DNA of 64,000 nucleotides from Alexandriicola marinus (GCF_004000435.1 NZ_RBVZ01000001.1:124001-188000); one strand, 5' to 3'. Shown: positions 45,668 to 54,856, numbered from the stretch's first letter. Notes: generated by a model from the letters alone, not told the origin. Program-made: numbers and translations.

Positions 45668-46351
45668 TCATTCTCCCTCGCCTGCGGGGAAGGTGTCCAG
45701 AATTTCCCGCGCAAGTGAAGAATTGATGACACGAGCCTCGCTGAGTGCGCGGTTGTCCAATTCGCTGACGATCCTGTCGGCGGCGAGAAAGGACCGCTCC
45801 ATCCGGGGCAGGAGCCACTGGATCAGCTTGGGGTCGGGGGTCAGTTGCCGGTCGGCGAAAAGCTTCGTCAGGATCGCGCGCAGAAGATCATCGTCCGGGT
45901 CACCGATGGTGACGACGGTTGCGGCGTTCATCCGGCTTGCCAGATCGGCAAGGGCGATGGCCCAGCGGGCGGGGGCCGTGCGCCCCGTTACAAGGAGCCG
46001 CCCTCCGCTGCCCAGCACGTTGTTGTGCAGGTGAAACAGCGTCTCTTCGGCGCAACCGGGCAGGCGGTCGACATCTTCGACGCAAATCCGCGCACCCGGC
46101 TCTGCCGTCAGGGGGGCGTCGGCCAGGCAGCGCGCGTCGAGGATCGTGGCTCCGGCCTGCGCGGCCCAGACCCGTGCCAGATGCGTCTTGCCCGAGCCTT
46201 CAGGCCCGATCAGCGCCAGTTTGCCCTCGGGCCATGCGTGGTCGGCGCGCACCATCTCGAATGCATGGGAATTGGCGTCAGAAACAAAGAAGTCCTGATC
46301 CCCCATGGCGACCCTTGCGGGCAAAGGAAAATGAAGCTGCTGCGGCGTCAC
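45668..46351 (-). CDS. hdaA: DnaA regulatory inactivator HdaA
   Basis: A 227-residue AAA+ protein similar to DnaA domain [23 protein letters not shown] is the conserved N-terminus with the clamp-binding motif QxxLPxx-like QLHFPLP, Walker A is [14 protein letters not shown], and VEDVDRL is a Walker B-like stretch. HdaA with the beta clamp stimulates DnaA ATP hydrolysis and prevents over-replication. The start is GTG 46351, overlapping the AI-2E permease stop by 4 nt; the frame upstream is a shadow. Confidence 0.9.
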   Translation of the reverse strand: MTPQQLHFPLPARVAMGDQDFFVSDANSHAFEMVRADHAWPEGKLALIGPEGSGKTHLARVWAAQAGATILDARCLADAPLTAEPGARICVEDVDRLPGCAEETLFHLHNNVLGSGGRLLVTGRTAPARWAIALADLASRMNAATVVTIGDPDDDLLRAILTKLFADRQLTPDPKLIQWLLPRMERSFLAADRIVSELDNRALSEARVINSSLAREILDTFPAGEGE

Positions 46352-47448
46352 GCGTCCCCGCTTTCCTCTTGCACGGGGGGCGGCGCTTCGGTGGCGCCCT
46401 CGCTCCCGCGGTAAAGCAGGCTGGACTTGTACTGATCCAGGCCGAACCGGGTCAGGACACCCAGCATCGCCGCCACAGGCACTGCCACCAGAAGCCCGAC
46501 GAACCCGAACATCGCCCCGAAGAGCGACAGAGCCAGCAGGAGCCAGACCGGATGCAGGCCGACACTGCCGCCGACGAGTTTCGGGGTCAGGATGTTGCCT
46601 TCGACGAACTGGCCCAGTTGAAAGACGACGGCGACCGCGACGATCCACCACCATTCGCCCCAGAACTGGAACAAGGCGAGACCCACGGCCAGCACCCCGC
46701 CGATCAGCGCGCCGACATAGGGGATGAAGGTGACGAGCCCTGCCGTGGCCCCGATCACAAGGCCGAAATTCAGCCCGATCAGCATCAGCGCGACCGCGTA
46801 ATAGGTGCCGAGGATCAGACAGACGAGGCCCTGCCCACGGATGAAGGAGGCCAGCGTCCGGTCGATATCGCGGGCCAGGTTCCGGATGACAGGGGCATGA
46901 TCGCGGGGCAGCAGATCGTCGAGCCGGGCTACCATGCGATCCCAGTCAAGAAGCAGGTAGAACGCGACAACCGGCACGATGATGAACAGGACCGCAACGT
47001 TGATCACGCCAAGGGCGGAGTTGAAGATCCGGTTCAAGAGCTCGCCGCCCTTGGCCGCGATCGTGTCGCCGATGGCGGCGATCTGCTGGCGGATCGGGCT
47101 GCCGTCCTCCATCACGCCGGGGAACCTCTCCGTCAGCCAGGCCTGAAGGCTGCGGAACAGATCGGGCGCGGTGTTCACCAGCTGCCCGGCCTGCGAGATC
47201 AAGAGCGGGATCACCAGCAGGATCAGCAGGACGAACAGCAAGACGGCCACGATCGTGATGAGCACGACCGATGCTGTCCGGCCGAGGCCCGCCCGTTCCA
47301 GCCGATCCGCGATCGGGTCAAGACAATAGGCGATTGCGCCGCCCAGAACGAAGGGCAGAATGACATCTCCGAAGAACCACAGCGCGAGAAACAGCACGAG
47401 CGCGGCGATCCCCCAATATCTCAGCTGCACCTGGACGGGCAGGGCCAT
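46348..47448 (-). CDS. AI-2E/PerM-family transporter
   Basis: A 366-residue membrane protein with about eight hydrophobic segments and the family signature FIPYVGALIGGVLAVG, followed by GNILTPKLVGGSVGLHPVWL. Such permeases were named for AI-2 export but their substrates vary. I start at ATG 47448 because GGAGG lies 8 nt before it. Gene order AI-2E permease - hdaA - ppk is a typical alphaproteobacterial arrangement, with tight overlaps. Confidence 0.88.
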   Translation of the reverse strand: MALPVQVQLRYWGIAALVLFLALWFFGDVILPFVLGGAIAYCLDPIADRLERAGLGRTASVVLITIVAVLLFVLLILLVIPLLISQAGQLVNTAPDLFRSLQAWLTERFPGVMEDGSPIRQQIAAIGDTIAAKGGELLNRIFNSALGVINVAVLFIIVPVVAFYLLLDWDRMVARLDDLLPRDHAPVIRNLARDIDRTLASFIRGQGLVCLILGTYYAVALMLIGLNFGLVIGATAGLVTFIPYVGALIGGVLAVGLALFQFWGEWWWIVAVAVVFQLGQFVEGNILTPKLVGGSVGLHPVWLLLALSLFGAMFGFVGLLVAVPVAAMLGVLTRFGLDQYKSSLLYRGSEGATEAPPPVQEESGDA

Positions 47449-47518
47449 GGGACGATCCTCCTTGGTTTGGGGATACATGGCCGCTTTGCGGCGTTCATGC
47501 AATGGCGGCGGGGGCCGG

Positions 47519-47911
47519 TTAGGCAAGCGGCCCGTGGACCGCCCGGCTTTCCTCGCACATCAGCGCGCGAAACCAACGGTGATGCGCGGCGCCGCGATTG
47601 CGCCTGTGCCACTGGATGCCCTCCGGCAGGTCGCCCGTCAGCCCCCCGGCCGGGAAACGCCACGACGATCCCTCCTCGGCGATCTTGCGGACCATCAGGC
47701 CGGGCAGCGCGCCGATCAGGTCGGCTTCCTGCACGAGCCGGGCGATATCCGAGAAGGTGGGCGCGGTGACAACCGTCTTGCGCCTGAGTGCGGCCGAGAC
47801 CGCGGGTTGGGGCAGGCCGATCCTGCGCCCGGCCGCGACAGTTGGGCCCTCGGTCGTCAGGGCGTCGAAGACCTTGAGGGGGTTGAGGTTGAAGGTCCGC
47901 AAATTTGCCAT
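47519..47911 (-). pseudogene. LysR-family regulator with large in-frame internal deletion
   Basis: The 130-residue frame starts like a NodD/CatM-type LysR (NLNPLKVFDALTTEGPTVAA, then GRRIGLPQPAVSAALRR) and at about residue 43 jumps directly to the C-terminal part of the effector domain (KTVVTAPTFSDIARLVQEADLIGALPG). Roughly 170 residues, including the rest of the HTH wing, linker and most of the ligand domain, are missing. It cannot work as a normal LysR protein. Start MANLRTF at 47911; an upstream ATG at 47926 is possible. Confidence 0.8.
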
Positions 47912-48092
47912 GTGGATAGAATACATAATGACAATCGATTTCCCGGATCCTCGTTTTTGGGGCAGAGTGACGTCGCGGGCGGAATGCTCGGCGCGGAGGT
48001 AAAAGCTTAATATTTTCAGACGTGTAGGCATGGGTCGGCGCTTTGGCTGGCCGTGATCGGAGATCGTGTGCCCGCGCGTGGAAGGAGGATGA

Positions 48093-48305
48093 ATGCCGGA
48101 CGAATTGCTGGGGCGCGATGTCTGCCGGTGGGGGCCCTCGATCTACAGGATGATCCTGACGACCAAGGTCGAGCATTTCTTCGAAGAAATGGCCACAGGC
48201 CAGTTCCGGATCCCCGACAACGTGCCCCTGTTCGAGGAATGCGCCGCGCGCCACAACCTGCGCTTCACCGGACCGCCGCTTGCGGTCGACGAGGCGGCGC
48301 CATGA
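48093..48305 (+). CDS. Hypothetical small protein
   Basis: A 70-residue protein with a strong ribosome site (AAGGAGG about 4 nt before ATG 48093). It has mixed character with no membrane segment (MILTTKVEHFFEEMATGQF, FEECAARHNLRF). I recognise no family. It overlaps the next gene by 4 nt (ATGA), so the two are cotranslated. The function is unknown. Confidence 0.6.
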   Translation: MPDELLGRDVCRWGPSIYRMILTTKVEHFFEEMATGQFRIPDNVPLFEECAARHNLRFTGPPLAVDEAAP

Positions 48306-48556
48306 CCCGGGGCCGGAACGTGGCGATCGCATTGGGGCTGACCGCACTCGGTGCGCTGGCGGTTGCCTTCGGTGGGGCCGGGCCGGAGGTGCGGGGTATG
48401 GGCGTCTTGTCGGTTGCTTCGACCGCGAGCGGCACCCCCGACGGCGTTGCTACAACGGCGAGTGGCACCCCCGACGGCGTCATCTCGGCGGACCGGACCC
48501 GCAACATCATGTTCGAAACCCTCACTGCGCCCGATCGCGACGAAACATCAAGATAG
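48302..48556 (+). CDS. Hypothetical small envelope protein with 11-residue tandem repeat
   Basis: An 84-residue protein with an N-terminal hydrophobic segment (NVAIALGLTALGALAVAF) that could be a signal anchor. Its middle contains two copies of an 11-residue unit beginning ASGTPDGV. The tail is charged. I recognise no family. ATG 48302 overlaps the previous stop; the next gene follows after 12 bp. Confidence 0.55.
   Translation: MTRGRNVAIALGLTALGALAVAFGGAGPEVRGMGVLSVASTASGTPDGVATTASGTPDGVISADRTRNIMFETLTAPDRDETSR
48425..48490 (+). repeat. Two tandem 33-bp units inside the small envelope protein gene
   Basis: Units 48425-48457 and 48458-48490 share their first 23 bases except one substitution, and then diverge. 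They encode ASGTPDGVATT and ASGTPDGVISA. The period of 33 keeps the frame, so this is an in-frame duplication, old enough for the second part to drift. Confidence 0.85.
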
Positions 48557-48568
48557 GAAGGACCGATC

Positions 48569-48940
48569 ATGAAACAGATCGCATTCGCATTCTTCGCGCT
48601 TGGCGCGATTTCCGTCACGCTTGGCATGGTCTGGGGAATCCAGATGTCGGCCACGCATGACCACACCCTGTCGCCGGCACATGCCCACCTGAACCTGGTC
48701 GGTTGGGTGACCTTCGCGATCTTCGGTATGTATTATCATCTGGTGCCCGAGGCTGCTCAGTCGCCGATTGCCAAGATCCATTTCGGTCTGGCGGTTCTTG
48801 GCCTCGCGGCTCTGGTTCCGGGGATCGTGCTGGCCATCAACGAGACGACCGAAACGCTGGCCATCATCGGGTCGTTCCTGACGCTCGCCGCGATGCTGGT
48901 CTTTCTCTTTACGGTGTTCAGGAACCGCGCTGCAGCCTGA
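48569..48940 (+). CDS. Small heme-copper-oxidase-subunit-I-like membrane protein
   Basis: A 123-residue protein with four hydrophobic helices. The stretch SPAHAHLNLVGWVTFAIFGM and then YYHLVPEAA places several histidines in and next to helix 2, resembling single helices of cytochrome oxidase subunit I or NnrS-type heme proteins. The role is unknown; heme or metal binding is possible. AGGAAGGA lies upstream of ATG 48569. It is the third gene of a plus-strand run and is followed by a symmetrical hairpin. Confidence 0.65.
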   Translation: MKQIAFAFFALGAISVTLGMVWGIQMSATHDHTLSPAHAHLNLVGWVTFAIFGMYYHLVPEAAQSPIAKIHFGLAVLGLAALVPGIVLAINETTETLAIIGSFLTLAAMLVFLFTVFRNRAAA

Positions 48941-48946
48941 ACGATC

Positions 48947-48972
48947 CCGGCCCGGTCAGACGACCGGGCCGG
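48947..48972. terminator. Symmetrical hairpin between convergent genes
   Basis: An 11-bp stem (CCGGCCCGGTC with its complement) encloses a 4-nt loop, AGAC. It lies between the oxidase-like gene (stop 48940) and the convergent fasciclin gene (stop 48980), so it could end transcription from both sides. There is no T-run on either strand, so it may act with Rho or as an RNA stabiliser. Confidence 0.45.
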
Positions 48973-48979
48973 CGCGTCG

Positions 48980-49492
48980 TCAGTGGCAGGCAGGCCGGGT
49001 GCCCGGCAGCAGAACCTTGTCGATGACGTGGATCACGCCATTCGATGCCACGATATCGGCAATCACGACATTGGCGACATCGCCGGTGCCGTCCGCGATG
49101 GTGACGCCGGCACCCGAGGTGATGCACAGCCGCTCGCTGTCGAGGATGGGCTTGTAGTAATTGGCGCCGGCCGCGAAATCAGCGGCCATCAGCTTGCGGT
49201 CATCAACGTGATACAGAAGAATGTTGGTCAGGTCGCCCACGTTTTCCGGCATCAGGAGCGTCTCGACCGTGCCCTCGGGCAGCGCGGCGAAGGCGTCGTT
49301 GACCGGCGCGTAAACGGTGAAGGGGCCGGGGCCGGACAGCGTTTCGGCAAGGCCGGCGGCCGTCACGGCGGCGACGAGGGTCGAAAACCTGTCATCGCCC
49401 GCGGCGATTTCGACGATGTTTTCGGCATGTGCCGGAGCAGCGAGGAAAAGAGCGCAGGCGGCAGCTTGCACAACGGATTTGATTTTTGTCAT
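48980..49492 (-). CDS. Fasciclin (FAS1)-domain secreted protein
   Basis: A 170-residue protein with a signal peptide (VVQAAACALFLAAPAHA, cleavage before ENIV) and one FAS1 domain: FSTLVAAVTAAGLAETL, GPFTVYAPVNDAFAAL (the H1 motif region), LLYHVDDRKL and the C-terminal VIHVIDKVLLP (H2-like). Bacterial FAS1 proteins mediate surface adhesion or host interaction. I use ATG 49492; a GTG at 49510 adds six residues. It is monocistronic. Confidence 0.88.
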   Translation of the reverse strand: MTKIKSVVQAAACALFLAAPAHAENIVEIAAGDDRFSTLVAAVTAAGLAETLSGPGPFTVYAPVNDAFAALPEGTVETLLMPENVGDLTNILLYHVDDRKLMAADFAAGANYYKPILDSERLCITSGAGVTIADGTGDVANVVIADIVASNGVIHVIDKVLLPGTRPACH

Positions 49493-49689
49493 GTGTTTGT
49501 CCCTATTCACAACATGCCAATTTGCATGTGTTAAGGTTTACGCAAGGTCAGCCACTCCGGACCTGTGACATCACGCAACCGTCATCCGGCGTGATCACGG
49601 GTGGCGGGCTGATCGCGGGATGATCGGATGGCTTGCCCCCTTCGCGGGCTTCCCCTAGACCAAGCGCGACACTCATCGGAGGAAACCAG

Positions 49690-51027
49690 ATGCGCCTCTC
49701 CCGTTACTTTCTTCCCGTCCTGAAAGAGACCCCTCGCGAGGCCCAGATCGTCAGCCACCGGCTGATGCTTCAGGCGGGCATGATCCGTCAGGCGAGCGCG
49801 GGCATCTATTCGTGGCTGCCGCTTGGCTACAAGGTGCTCCGTAACATCGAGAAGATCGTCCACGAGGAGCAGATCCGCGCGGGCCATATCCCGATGCTGA
49901 TGCCGACCCTGCAGTCGGCCGATCTCTGGCGCGAAAGCGGGCGGTATGACGATTATGGCGAGGAAATGCTGCGCATCACCGACCGGCACGGGCGCGACAT
50001 GCTATACGGGCCGACCAACGAAGAGCTGATCACCGATATCTTCCGCTCCTACGTATCGAGCTATCGTGACCTGCCGCTGACGCTTTACCATATCCAGTGG
50101 AAGTTCCGCGACGAGGTGCGCCCCCGGTTCGGGGTCATGCGGGGCCGGGAATTCTACATGAAGGACGGCTATAACTTCGACCTGACCAAGGAAGACGCCC
50201 TCCACGCCTATAACCGCCACCTCGTCAGCTATCTGCGGACCTATGAGAGGATGGGCCTTCAGGCGATCCCTATGCGCGCCGACAGCGGGCCGATCGGGGG
50301 CGATGATACGCATGAATTCCTCGTTCTGGCCGAGACGGGCGAATCGGAGGTGTTCTATGACAGCGCCGTCACCGACCTGACCTTCGGGGATCGTGAGATC
50401 GATTACGACAGCGTCGAACAATGTCAGTCGATCCTCGAGGAATTCACCTCGAAATACGCGCGCACCGACGAAACCCACGACGAGGCCATGTTCAACGCCA
50501 TCCCCGAAGAACGGCGCCGCGTGGCCCGCGGGATCGAGGTTGGCCAGATCTTCTATTTCGGGACCAAGTATTCCGACGCCATGGGCGCGACGGTGCAAGG
50601 CCCGGATGGCAAGTCGGTTCCTGTCCACATGGGATCGCACGGCATCGGCGTCTCGCGTCTTGTGGGCGCGATCATCGAGGCCAGCCACGACGATAAGGGC
50701 ATCATCTGGCCCGAGGGCGTGACGCCGTTCCATTGCGGGATCGTCAACCTGCGTCAGGGCGATGCAGAGGCCGACGGGGCCTGCGAGGCCCTCTACAAGG
50801 CGCTGACCGACAAGGGGCTCGAGCCGCTCTACGACGACCGCGACGAACGGGCAGGGGCCAAGTTCAATACGATGGACATGATCGGCCTGCCGTGGCGGAT
50901 CACCGTCGGGCCGCGCGGCCTGAAGAACGGGGTGGTCGAGCTGACCTCCCGCCGCACGGGCGAAAGCGAGGAACTGGCACCCGAACTGGCGGTCGCGCGG
51001 ATTGCGGAGATCTATTCCGGCGTCTGA
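49690..51027 (+). CDS. proS: Prolyl-tRNA synthetase
   Basis: A 445-residue class II synthetase of the short alphaproteobacterial type, lacking the editing insertion. Motif 2 is around [21 protein letters not shown], motif 3 around [12 protein letters not shown], and the N-terminus [20 protein letters not shown] is characteristic. The anticodon-binding domain follows. GGAGGAAA before ATG 49690 sets the start. In related genomes proS is near lolCD, as here, but separated by 3.9 kb. Its 3' end overlaps the convergent methyltransferase gene by 16 bp. Confidence 0.95.
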   Translation: MRLSRYFLPVLKETPREAQIVSHRLMLQAGMIRQASAGIYSWLPLGYKVLRNIEKIVHEEQIRAGHIPMLMPTLQSADLWRESGRYDDYGEEMLRITDRHGRDMLYGPTNEELITDIFRSYVSSYRDLPLTLYHIQWKFRDEVRPRFGVMRGREFYMKDGYNFDLTKEDALHAYNRHLVSYLRTYERMGLQAIPMRADSGPIGGDDTHEFLVLAETGESEVFYDSAVTDLTFGDREIDYDSVEQCQSILEEFTSKYARTDETHDEAMFNAIPEERRRVARGIEVGQIFYFGTKYSDAMGATVQGPDGKSVPVHMGSHGIGVSRLVGAIIEASHDDKGIIWPEGVTPFHCGIVNLRQGDAEADGACEALYKALTDKGLEPLYDDRDERAGAKFNTMDMIGLPWRITVGPRGLKNGVVELTSRRTGESEELAPELAVARIAEIYSGV

Positions 51028-51632
51028 GCCTCGATGAACAGGGCCGATCCGGGCCCTGCGCTCCAGCGATCGAGGATGCGCAGGCCCGCCGCTTCATGCG
51101 CGGCGATCACCTGATCGGCCGACATCGGGTTCAGCCGGGGCAGTAGCCGCGTCCACGACAGATATGGGATCAGGCGTGGAACAAGGCCGCCCATGTCGCG
51201 CAGGCAGACGGTGGAGGAAAAGACATATCCGCCGGGGCGCAGGCAGTCCGTCACGCGGCGCAGGGTCGCGGTGGGATCGGGCAGCAGATGCAGGATCGAC
51301 ATCGCAAGGGCCACGTCGAAGGGCGCCTCGGGGCGGGGCAGGTCATCGATGGCCTCGACCACGAACTCGACATTGGTGACGCCCGCGTCCTCGGCCTTTT
51401 GCCGGGCGATCGCGATCATCTGAGATGAGAAATCGCTGGCCCTGACATGGGCCACGTTCGGTGCGTGCCAGAGCGCGGTCGTCCCGGTGCCGCAGGCGAT
51501 CTCCAGCAGGCGGGACGAGGGCGTCAGCCGTTGCGCGGTCTGTTCCAGCTTGCGGTTGTAGCTTTCGGGATCGCTGATCGCGCGTTTGGCGTAACCCTTG
51601 GCAAAGCGATCCCAGATGGCGGCCTGGCTCAT
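51012..51632 (-). CDS. Class I SAM-dependent methyltransferase
   Basis: A 206-residue methyltransferase. Motif I is [13 protein letters not shown], the acidic loop [15 protein letters not shown] follows, and later [20 protein letters not shown] matches post-I/motif II regions. The substrate is unknown; the PGGYVFSS and proline pattern resembles small-molecule or quinone-type methyltransferases. GGAGGAC precedes ATG 51632. It is the last gene of the five-gene minus-strand operon and overlaps the dehydrogenase gene by 4 nt. Confidence 0.85.
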   Translation of the reverse strand: MSQAAIWDRFAKGYAKRAISDPESYNRKLEQTAQRLTPSSRLLEIACGTGTTALWHAPNVAHVRASDFSSQMIAIARQKAEDAGVTNVEFVVEAIDDLPRPEAPFDVALAMSILHLLPDPTATLRRVTDCLRPGGYVFSSTVCLRDMGGLVPRLIPYLSWTRLLPRLNPMSADQVIAAHEAAGLRILDRWSAGPGSALFIEAQTPE

Positions 51633-52624
51633 GGTTTGTCCTCCTCGGGGAGGGGCGGCATCGTGACGACGACGCAACCCTGTTTGTGATGGGTCGAGAC
51701 AAGGCGATGCGCCTCGACGATATCTTCGAACTCGAAGACCTGTCCAATGACAGGTGTATAGGCGCCATCGCGGTGAAGCTGCAAAAGCCGCGCCATGGCG
51801 GCGGGCGTCTCGGTGACTTCTCCGGCCAGGAGCCGCAGTCCCGCACGGCGGGGGCGCAGTATCGCGCCCAGCATCTGGACCAAAGTCGAGACGACCATCA
51901 GAAGCCGTCCGCCCGGTGCAAGGTGATCGCGCGCCCGGGGCCAGGGCAGGGTGCCCGCAGTGTCCATGATCACGTCGAACGTGCCAGCGACCGGTTCTGA
52001 GCGGTAATCGAGACAGGTCTGCGCGCCCAGTTCGCGGGCCAGGGCGTGGTTGTCCCGCCGCCCCACCGCGGTGATCCGGGCGCCGATATGCCGCGCGATC
52101 TGAAGCGCGGCAATGCCCACGGCACCTGTCGCGCCATTGATCAAAAGCGTCTCGCCGCGGGCGAGATGCGCCTTGTCGATCAGGAAGCCGGCCGCGGTCA
52201 GGCCGCCGAAGAAGAACCCCGCCGCTTGCGTGGCCGAGAGGCTGTCAGGCACGGAGAAGACCCGTTCGGCAGGCAGGCAGACATATTCCGCATGGCAGCC
52301 GCCCTTCAGCCCGATCGTGCCCATGACGCGGTCACCGGGGGCGAAGCCCGAGACACCTTTGCCAAGGCGATCGACCACGCCGGTGCATTCGTGGCCTTGC
52401 ACAACGTGGCGCGGGCGGCGCCAACCCATGACCAGCCGAAGCAGCAATCCGTAACCCTTGGGAATGTCGAACCCCCGGATGCGCGCATCGGCGATGCTGA
52501 CGCTGGTGGCGGTCACCCGCACACGAACCTCACCACGTTTCGGCTCAGGTATGGGCCTCTCCTCGATGCGGACAACGTCGGGCGGGCCATAGGTTGGTGT
52601 GACGGCGGCTTTCATCGGGCTCAT
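51629..52624 (-). CDS. Zinc-independent alcohol dehydrogenase-like (MDR) oxidoreductase
   Basis: A 331-residue medium-chain reductase with an N-terminal GroES-like domain (PEPKRGEVRVRVTATSVSIA, VQGHECTGVVDRLG) and a Rossmann domain with INGATGAVGIAALQIARH. The catalytic zinc ligands are not all present; it fits quinone or enone reductases. ATG 52624 overlaps the DUF2306 stop. A shorter start, MKAAV at 52615, is possible. Part of the five-gene operon. Confidence 0.85.
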   Translation of the reverse strand: MSPMKAAVTPTYGPPDVVRIEERPIPEPKRGEVRVRVTATSVSIADARIRGFDIPKGYGLLLRLVMGWRRPRHVVQGHECTGVVDRLGKGVSGFAPGDRVMGTIGLKGGCHAEYVCLPAERVFSVPDSLSATQAAGFFFGGLTAAGFLIDKAHLARGETLLINGATGAVGIAALQIARHIGARITAVGRRDNHALARELGAQTCLDYRSEPVAGTFDVIMDTAGTLPWPRARDHLAPGGRLLMVVSTLVQMLGAILRPRRAGLRLLAGEVTETPAAMARLLQLHRDGAYTPVIGQVFEFEDIVEAHRLVSTHHKQGCVVVTMPPLPEEDKP

Positions 52625-53268
52625 CCCGCGGCCATCAGCGCGGTCGCGCGGCGCGGCGCAGCCCGCCGGATCGCGCATTCGGCCACCGCAAGGTTGATGA
52701 CCCAGCCGGAGAGCAGCACCAGATCCGACCAGAGCCCTTTGGGTTCGCCGATGAAGAGGAAATAGGGAAAGAGAACAAGCGCTTGTGTGCCCGCGGCGAT
52801 CCCGATGGCGTATCCCCGGATCATCCAGTCCCGATGGCTCTGGATATCGCGCCCACAGGCCGCGCGGACCGCAAGCGGCAGGCAGCCCAACAGCGCCGCC
52901 GACATCAGCAATCGGCCCGATTGCAGCGGCCAGGTCGCAGAGGCAGGATAGAGCGCCAGAAGCCACAAGCCCGAAATGGCCAGCAGAAGGCCCGCGCCCA
53001 CGAAGACGCGTCCGGATGCGCGGTGAAACCCGGGCCAGCGCTCGCGCATGCGCGGCGCGAATTGCACAGGCCCCAGAAGGCCGAAGAGCAGCCCGCCGAT
53101 GGCATGGGCGGCGAAGGGCAGCGGTGTTTCCGCCAGCCGGGGATGATCGGCGGGTATCGCGCCAGTTACCGACCACGTGATGATGGCGGCCGAAAAGCCC
53201 ACGGGGATCACGCCCAGACCAAGCAGTCCGGCAGGCACGGCAATATCTGTCCAGGAACGGCGGTTCAT
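52621..53268 (-). CDS. DUF2306-family membrane protein
   Basis: A 215-residue protein with about six hydrophobic segments and the DUF2306 wording FHRASGRVFVGAGLLLAISG and SHRDWMIRGYAIGIA. Members are predicted membrane oxidoreductase or transport-like proteins without a known role; conserved His/Arg in RASGR and SHRDW suggest a functional site. It overlaps the dehydrogenase gene by 4 nt and is 34 bp downstream of the XRE gene, hence the same transcript. Confidence 0.8.
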   Translation of the reverse strand: MNRRSWTDIAVPAGLLGLGVIPVGFSAAIITWSVTGAIPADHPRLAETPLPFAAHAIGGLLFGLLGPVQFAPRMRERWPGFHRASGRVFVGAGLLLAISGLWLLALYPASATWPLQSGRLLMSAALLGCLPLAVRAACGRDIQSHRDWMIRGYAIGIAAGTQALVLFPYFLFIGEPKGLWSDLVLLSGWVINLAVAECAIRRAAPRRATALMAAG

Positions 53269-53302
53269 GGAAAAATCCCTTTTTTGTCAACAAAATGGAG
53301 GT

Positions 53303-53524
53303 CTATTCCTCCGGCGCCTCGTAGATGAAGACCTCTTCCAGCGGCGTGTCGAAGGCCGCTGCGATCTTGAAGGCAAGTTCGAGCGTGGGTGAGTATTTCG
53401 CATTTTCGATCGCGACGATCGTCTGGCGCGTCACCCCCACCTTCTGGGCGAGGTCCTTCTGCGTCATCTCGTCCGCGTCAAAGCGCAAGCGCCTGATGTT
53501 GTTGGTGATGCGGGGTTTGCCCAT
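53303..53524 (-). CDS. Small XRE-family regulator
   Basis: A 73-residue protein that is a single HTH: TQKDLAQKVGVTRQTIVAIE with NAKYSPTLELAFKIA after it, the pattern of the YozG/Cro-like regulators that pair with a membrane protein. It starts 3 bp after the stop of the upstream membrane-protein gene. These small XRE repressors commonly control their own operon. Start ATG 53524, with a GGTAGC-poor upstream region; the family N-terminus MxxxITNNIRRLR fits. Confidence 0.88.
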   Translation of the reverse strand: MGKPRITNNIRRLRFDADEMTQKDLAQKVGVTRQTIVAIENAKYSPTLELAFKIAAAFDTPLEEVFIYEAPEE

Positions 53525-53527
53525 GTG

Positions 53528-53977
53528 TCAGGTTCCCACCCGGTAGCTGACGAATTTCACGAGGTTTCCGATCAGGTCCCCCGCGGCGAAGGCCACGTAA
53601 AGCAGGGTGAAGACTACCAGCGCCTCCCACCCGAAAGCGAGGGCCACGAGACAGCCGAGAAACCCGAACGAGGCCACGACCATCGTCACGGCCATTCCGC
53701 GCATCTGAAACATCCGGTCACGTTCATCCACCGTGAAATCGGGGTTTTCGTCGCGTGTCGCGATGGCGAAGACGATGTTGGCGAGGATCGTCAGAACGAT
53801 CGTGCCCACGATCGCGATGGGCACGACCCACAGCACGGCCCGCGCCCAGATCATCAGAGCGTCCGGCCTGTCGAATGCGCCCTCGGCCCACAAGCCGCGC
53901 AGCCGGATCAGGATGTAGGTGTTGGTGATCACGCTCACGACGATGGCGACGATGTTGTTGCGTTCTTCATGGGACAT
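53528..53977 (-). CDS. DUF2178-like four-helix membrane protein
   Basis: A 149-residue protein with four hydrophobic segments (about 8-30, 38-62, 88-110, 112-135) and the short loop DENPDFTVDERDRMFQMRG between the second and third, which matches the sequence pattern of membrane proteins encoded next to small XRE regulators. Role unknown; such pairs often sense membrane state. GAGGTCGCC lies before ATG 53977. It heads the five-gene operon. Confidence 0.7.
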   Translation of the reverse strand: MSHEERNNIVAIVVSVITNTYILIRLRGLWAEGAFDRPDALMIWARAVLWVVPIAIVGTIVLTILANIVFAIATRDENPDFTVDERDRMFQMRGMAVTMVVASFGFLGCLVALAFGWEALVVFTLLYVAFAAGDLIGNLVKFVSYRVGT

Positions 53978-54148
53978 GGCGACCTCACGGTGAGTCGGTT
54001 TCGTTAGACATTGAGTAATTTGAAACGGACTTAGTGTAAAGTATATTTTACCTTGTGTCCGGTTCGTCATTCTTTACGATTGGCCTTGACCGCCCTCCTT
54101 GCCAGAGCCAACCTGTCGCCGAAACAGCGCATCAGGGAGGACGCGGGG

Positions 54149-54856
54149 ATGGCTAAGGCATTGATCACATGGGGTGGCTGGGAAGGTCACGAACCGGAAA
54201 AGGTGGCCGGTATTTTCGCCGAAATCTGCCGGAGCGGGGGGCTTGAACCGACCGTCACCGACACGCTGGATGTGTTCGACGACGCCGAGGCTCTTCTGGA
54301 GTATGACCTGATCGTCCCGGTCTGGACCATGAGCGAATTGAGCCGCGAGGCCGCCGCCAATGTGTCCGAGGCGGTGGCGCGGGGCACCGGCCTTGCTGGC
54401 TGTCATGGCGGGATGTGCGATGCGTTCCGCTCGAACGTGCTGTGGCAGTTCATGACCGGGGCGAACTGGGTCGCCCATCCGGGTGGCGACGGCGTCAGCT
54501 ACATGGTCGAGATCACCTCCGATGATCCGCTGGTCGCGGGCATCGACAATTTCGAGGTCGTCTCGGAGCAGTATTACCTGCATGTCGATCCGGCCAACAA
54601 GGTGCTGGCCACGACCCGGTTCCCGACGGTCACCTGGTATCACTCCGCCAATCCGCCCGCCGATGTGCCCGTCGCCTGGACGCGCGGTTGGGGCGAGGGG
54701 CGCGTCTATTACAACGCGCTGGGCCACAAGGCCAATGTCATCGACCACGGTCCCGCTCATGAAATGCTGCGCCGCGGTCTGCTTTGGGCGGCGGAAGGCA
54801 AGTCGAAGGCCAGCGGCGATATCTCGCGGTTCCAGAACGACGGCAAGCATTTCTGA
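54149..54856 (+). CDS. ThuA-like domain protein
   Basis: A 235-residue cytoplasmic protein of the ThuA/glutamine-amidotransferase-like fold. ALITWGGWEGHEPEKVAGIF is the first ThuA block; GLAGCHGGMCDAF holds the position of the nucleophile-like region; GRVYYNALGHKANV is the conserved C-terminal block. ThuA proteins take part in sugar (trehalose, uronate) catabolism; the substrate is unknown. GGGAGG lies 8 nt before ATG 54149. It is divergent from the five-gene operon. Confidence 0.86.
   Translation: MAKALITWGGWEGHEPEKVAGIFAEICRSGGLEPTVTDTLDVFDDAEALLEYDLIVPVWTMSELSREAAANVSEAVARGTGLAGCHGGMCDAFRSNVLWQFMTGANWVAHPGGDGVSYMVEITSDDPLVAGIDNFEVVSEQYYLHVDPANKVLATTRFPTVTWYHSANPPADVPVAWTRGWGEGRVYYNALGHKANVIDHGPAHEMLRRGLLWAAEGKSKASGDISRFQNDGKHF

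Noticed and set aside
45672-45818. N-terminal extension of ppk by about 50 residues
   Set aside because: It overlaps the hdaA coding region and has no family similarity; starts at 45644 or 45671 are more likely.
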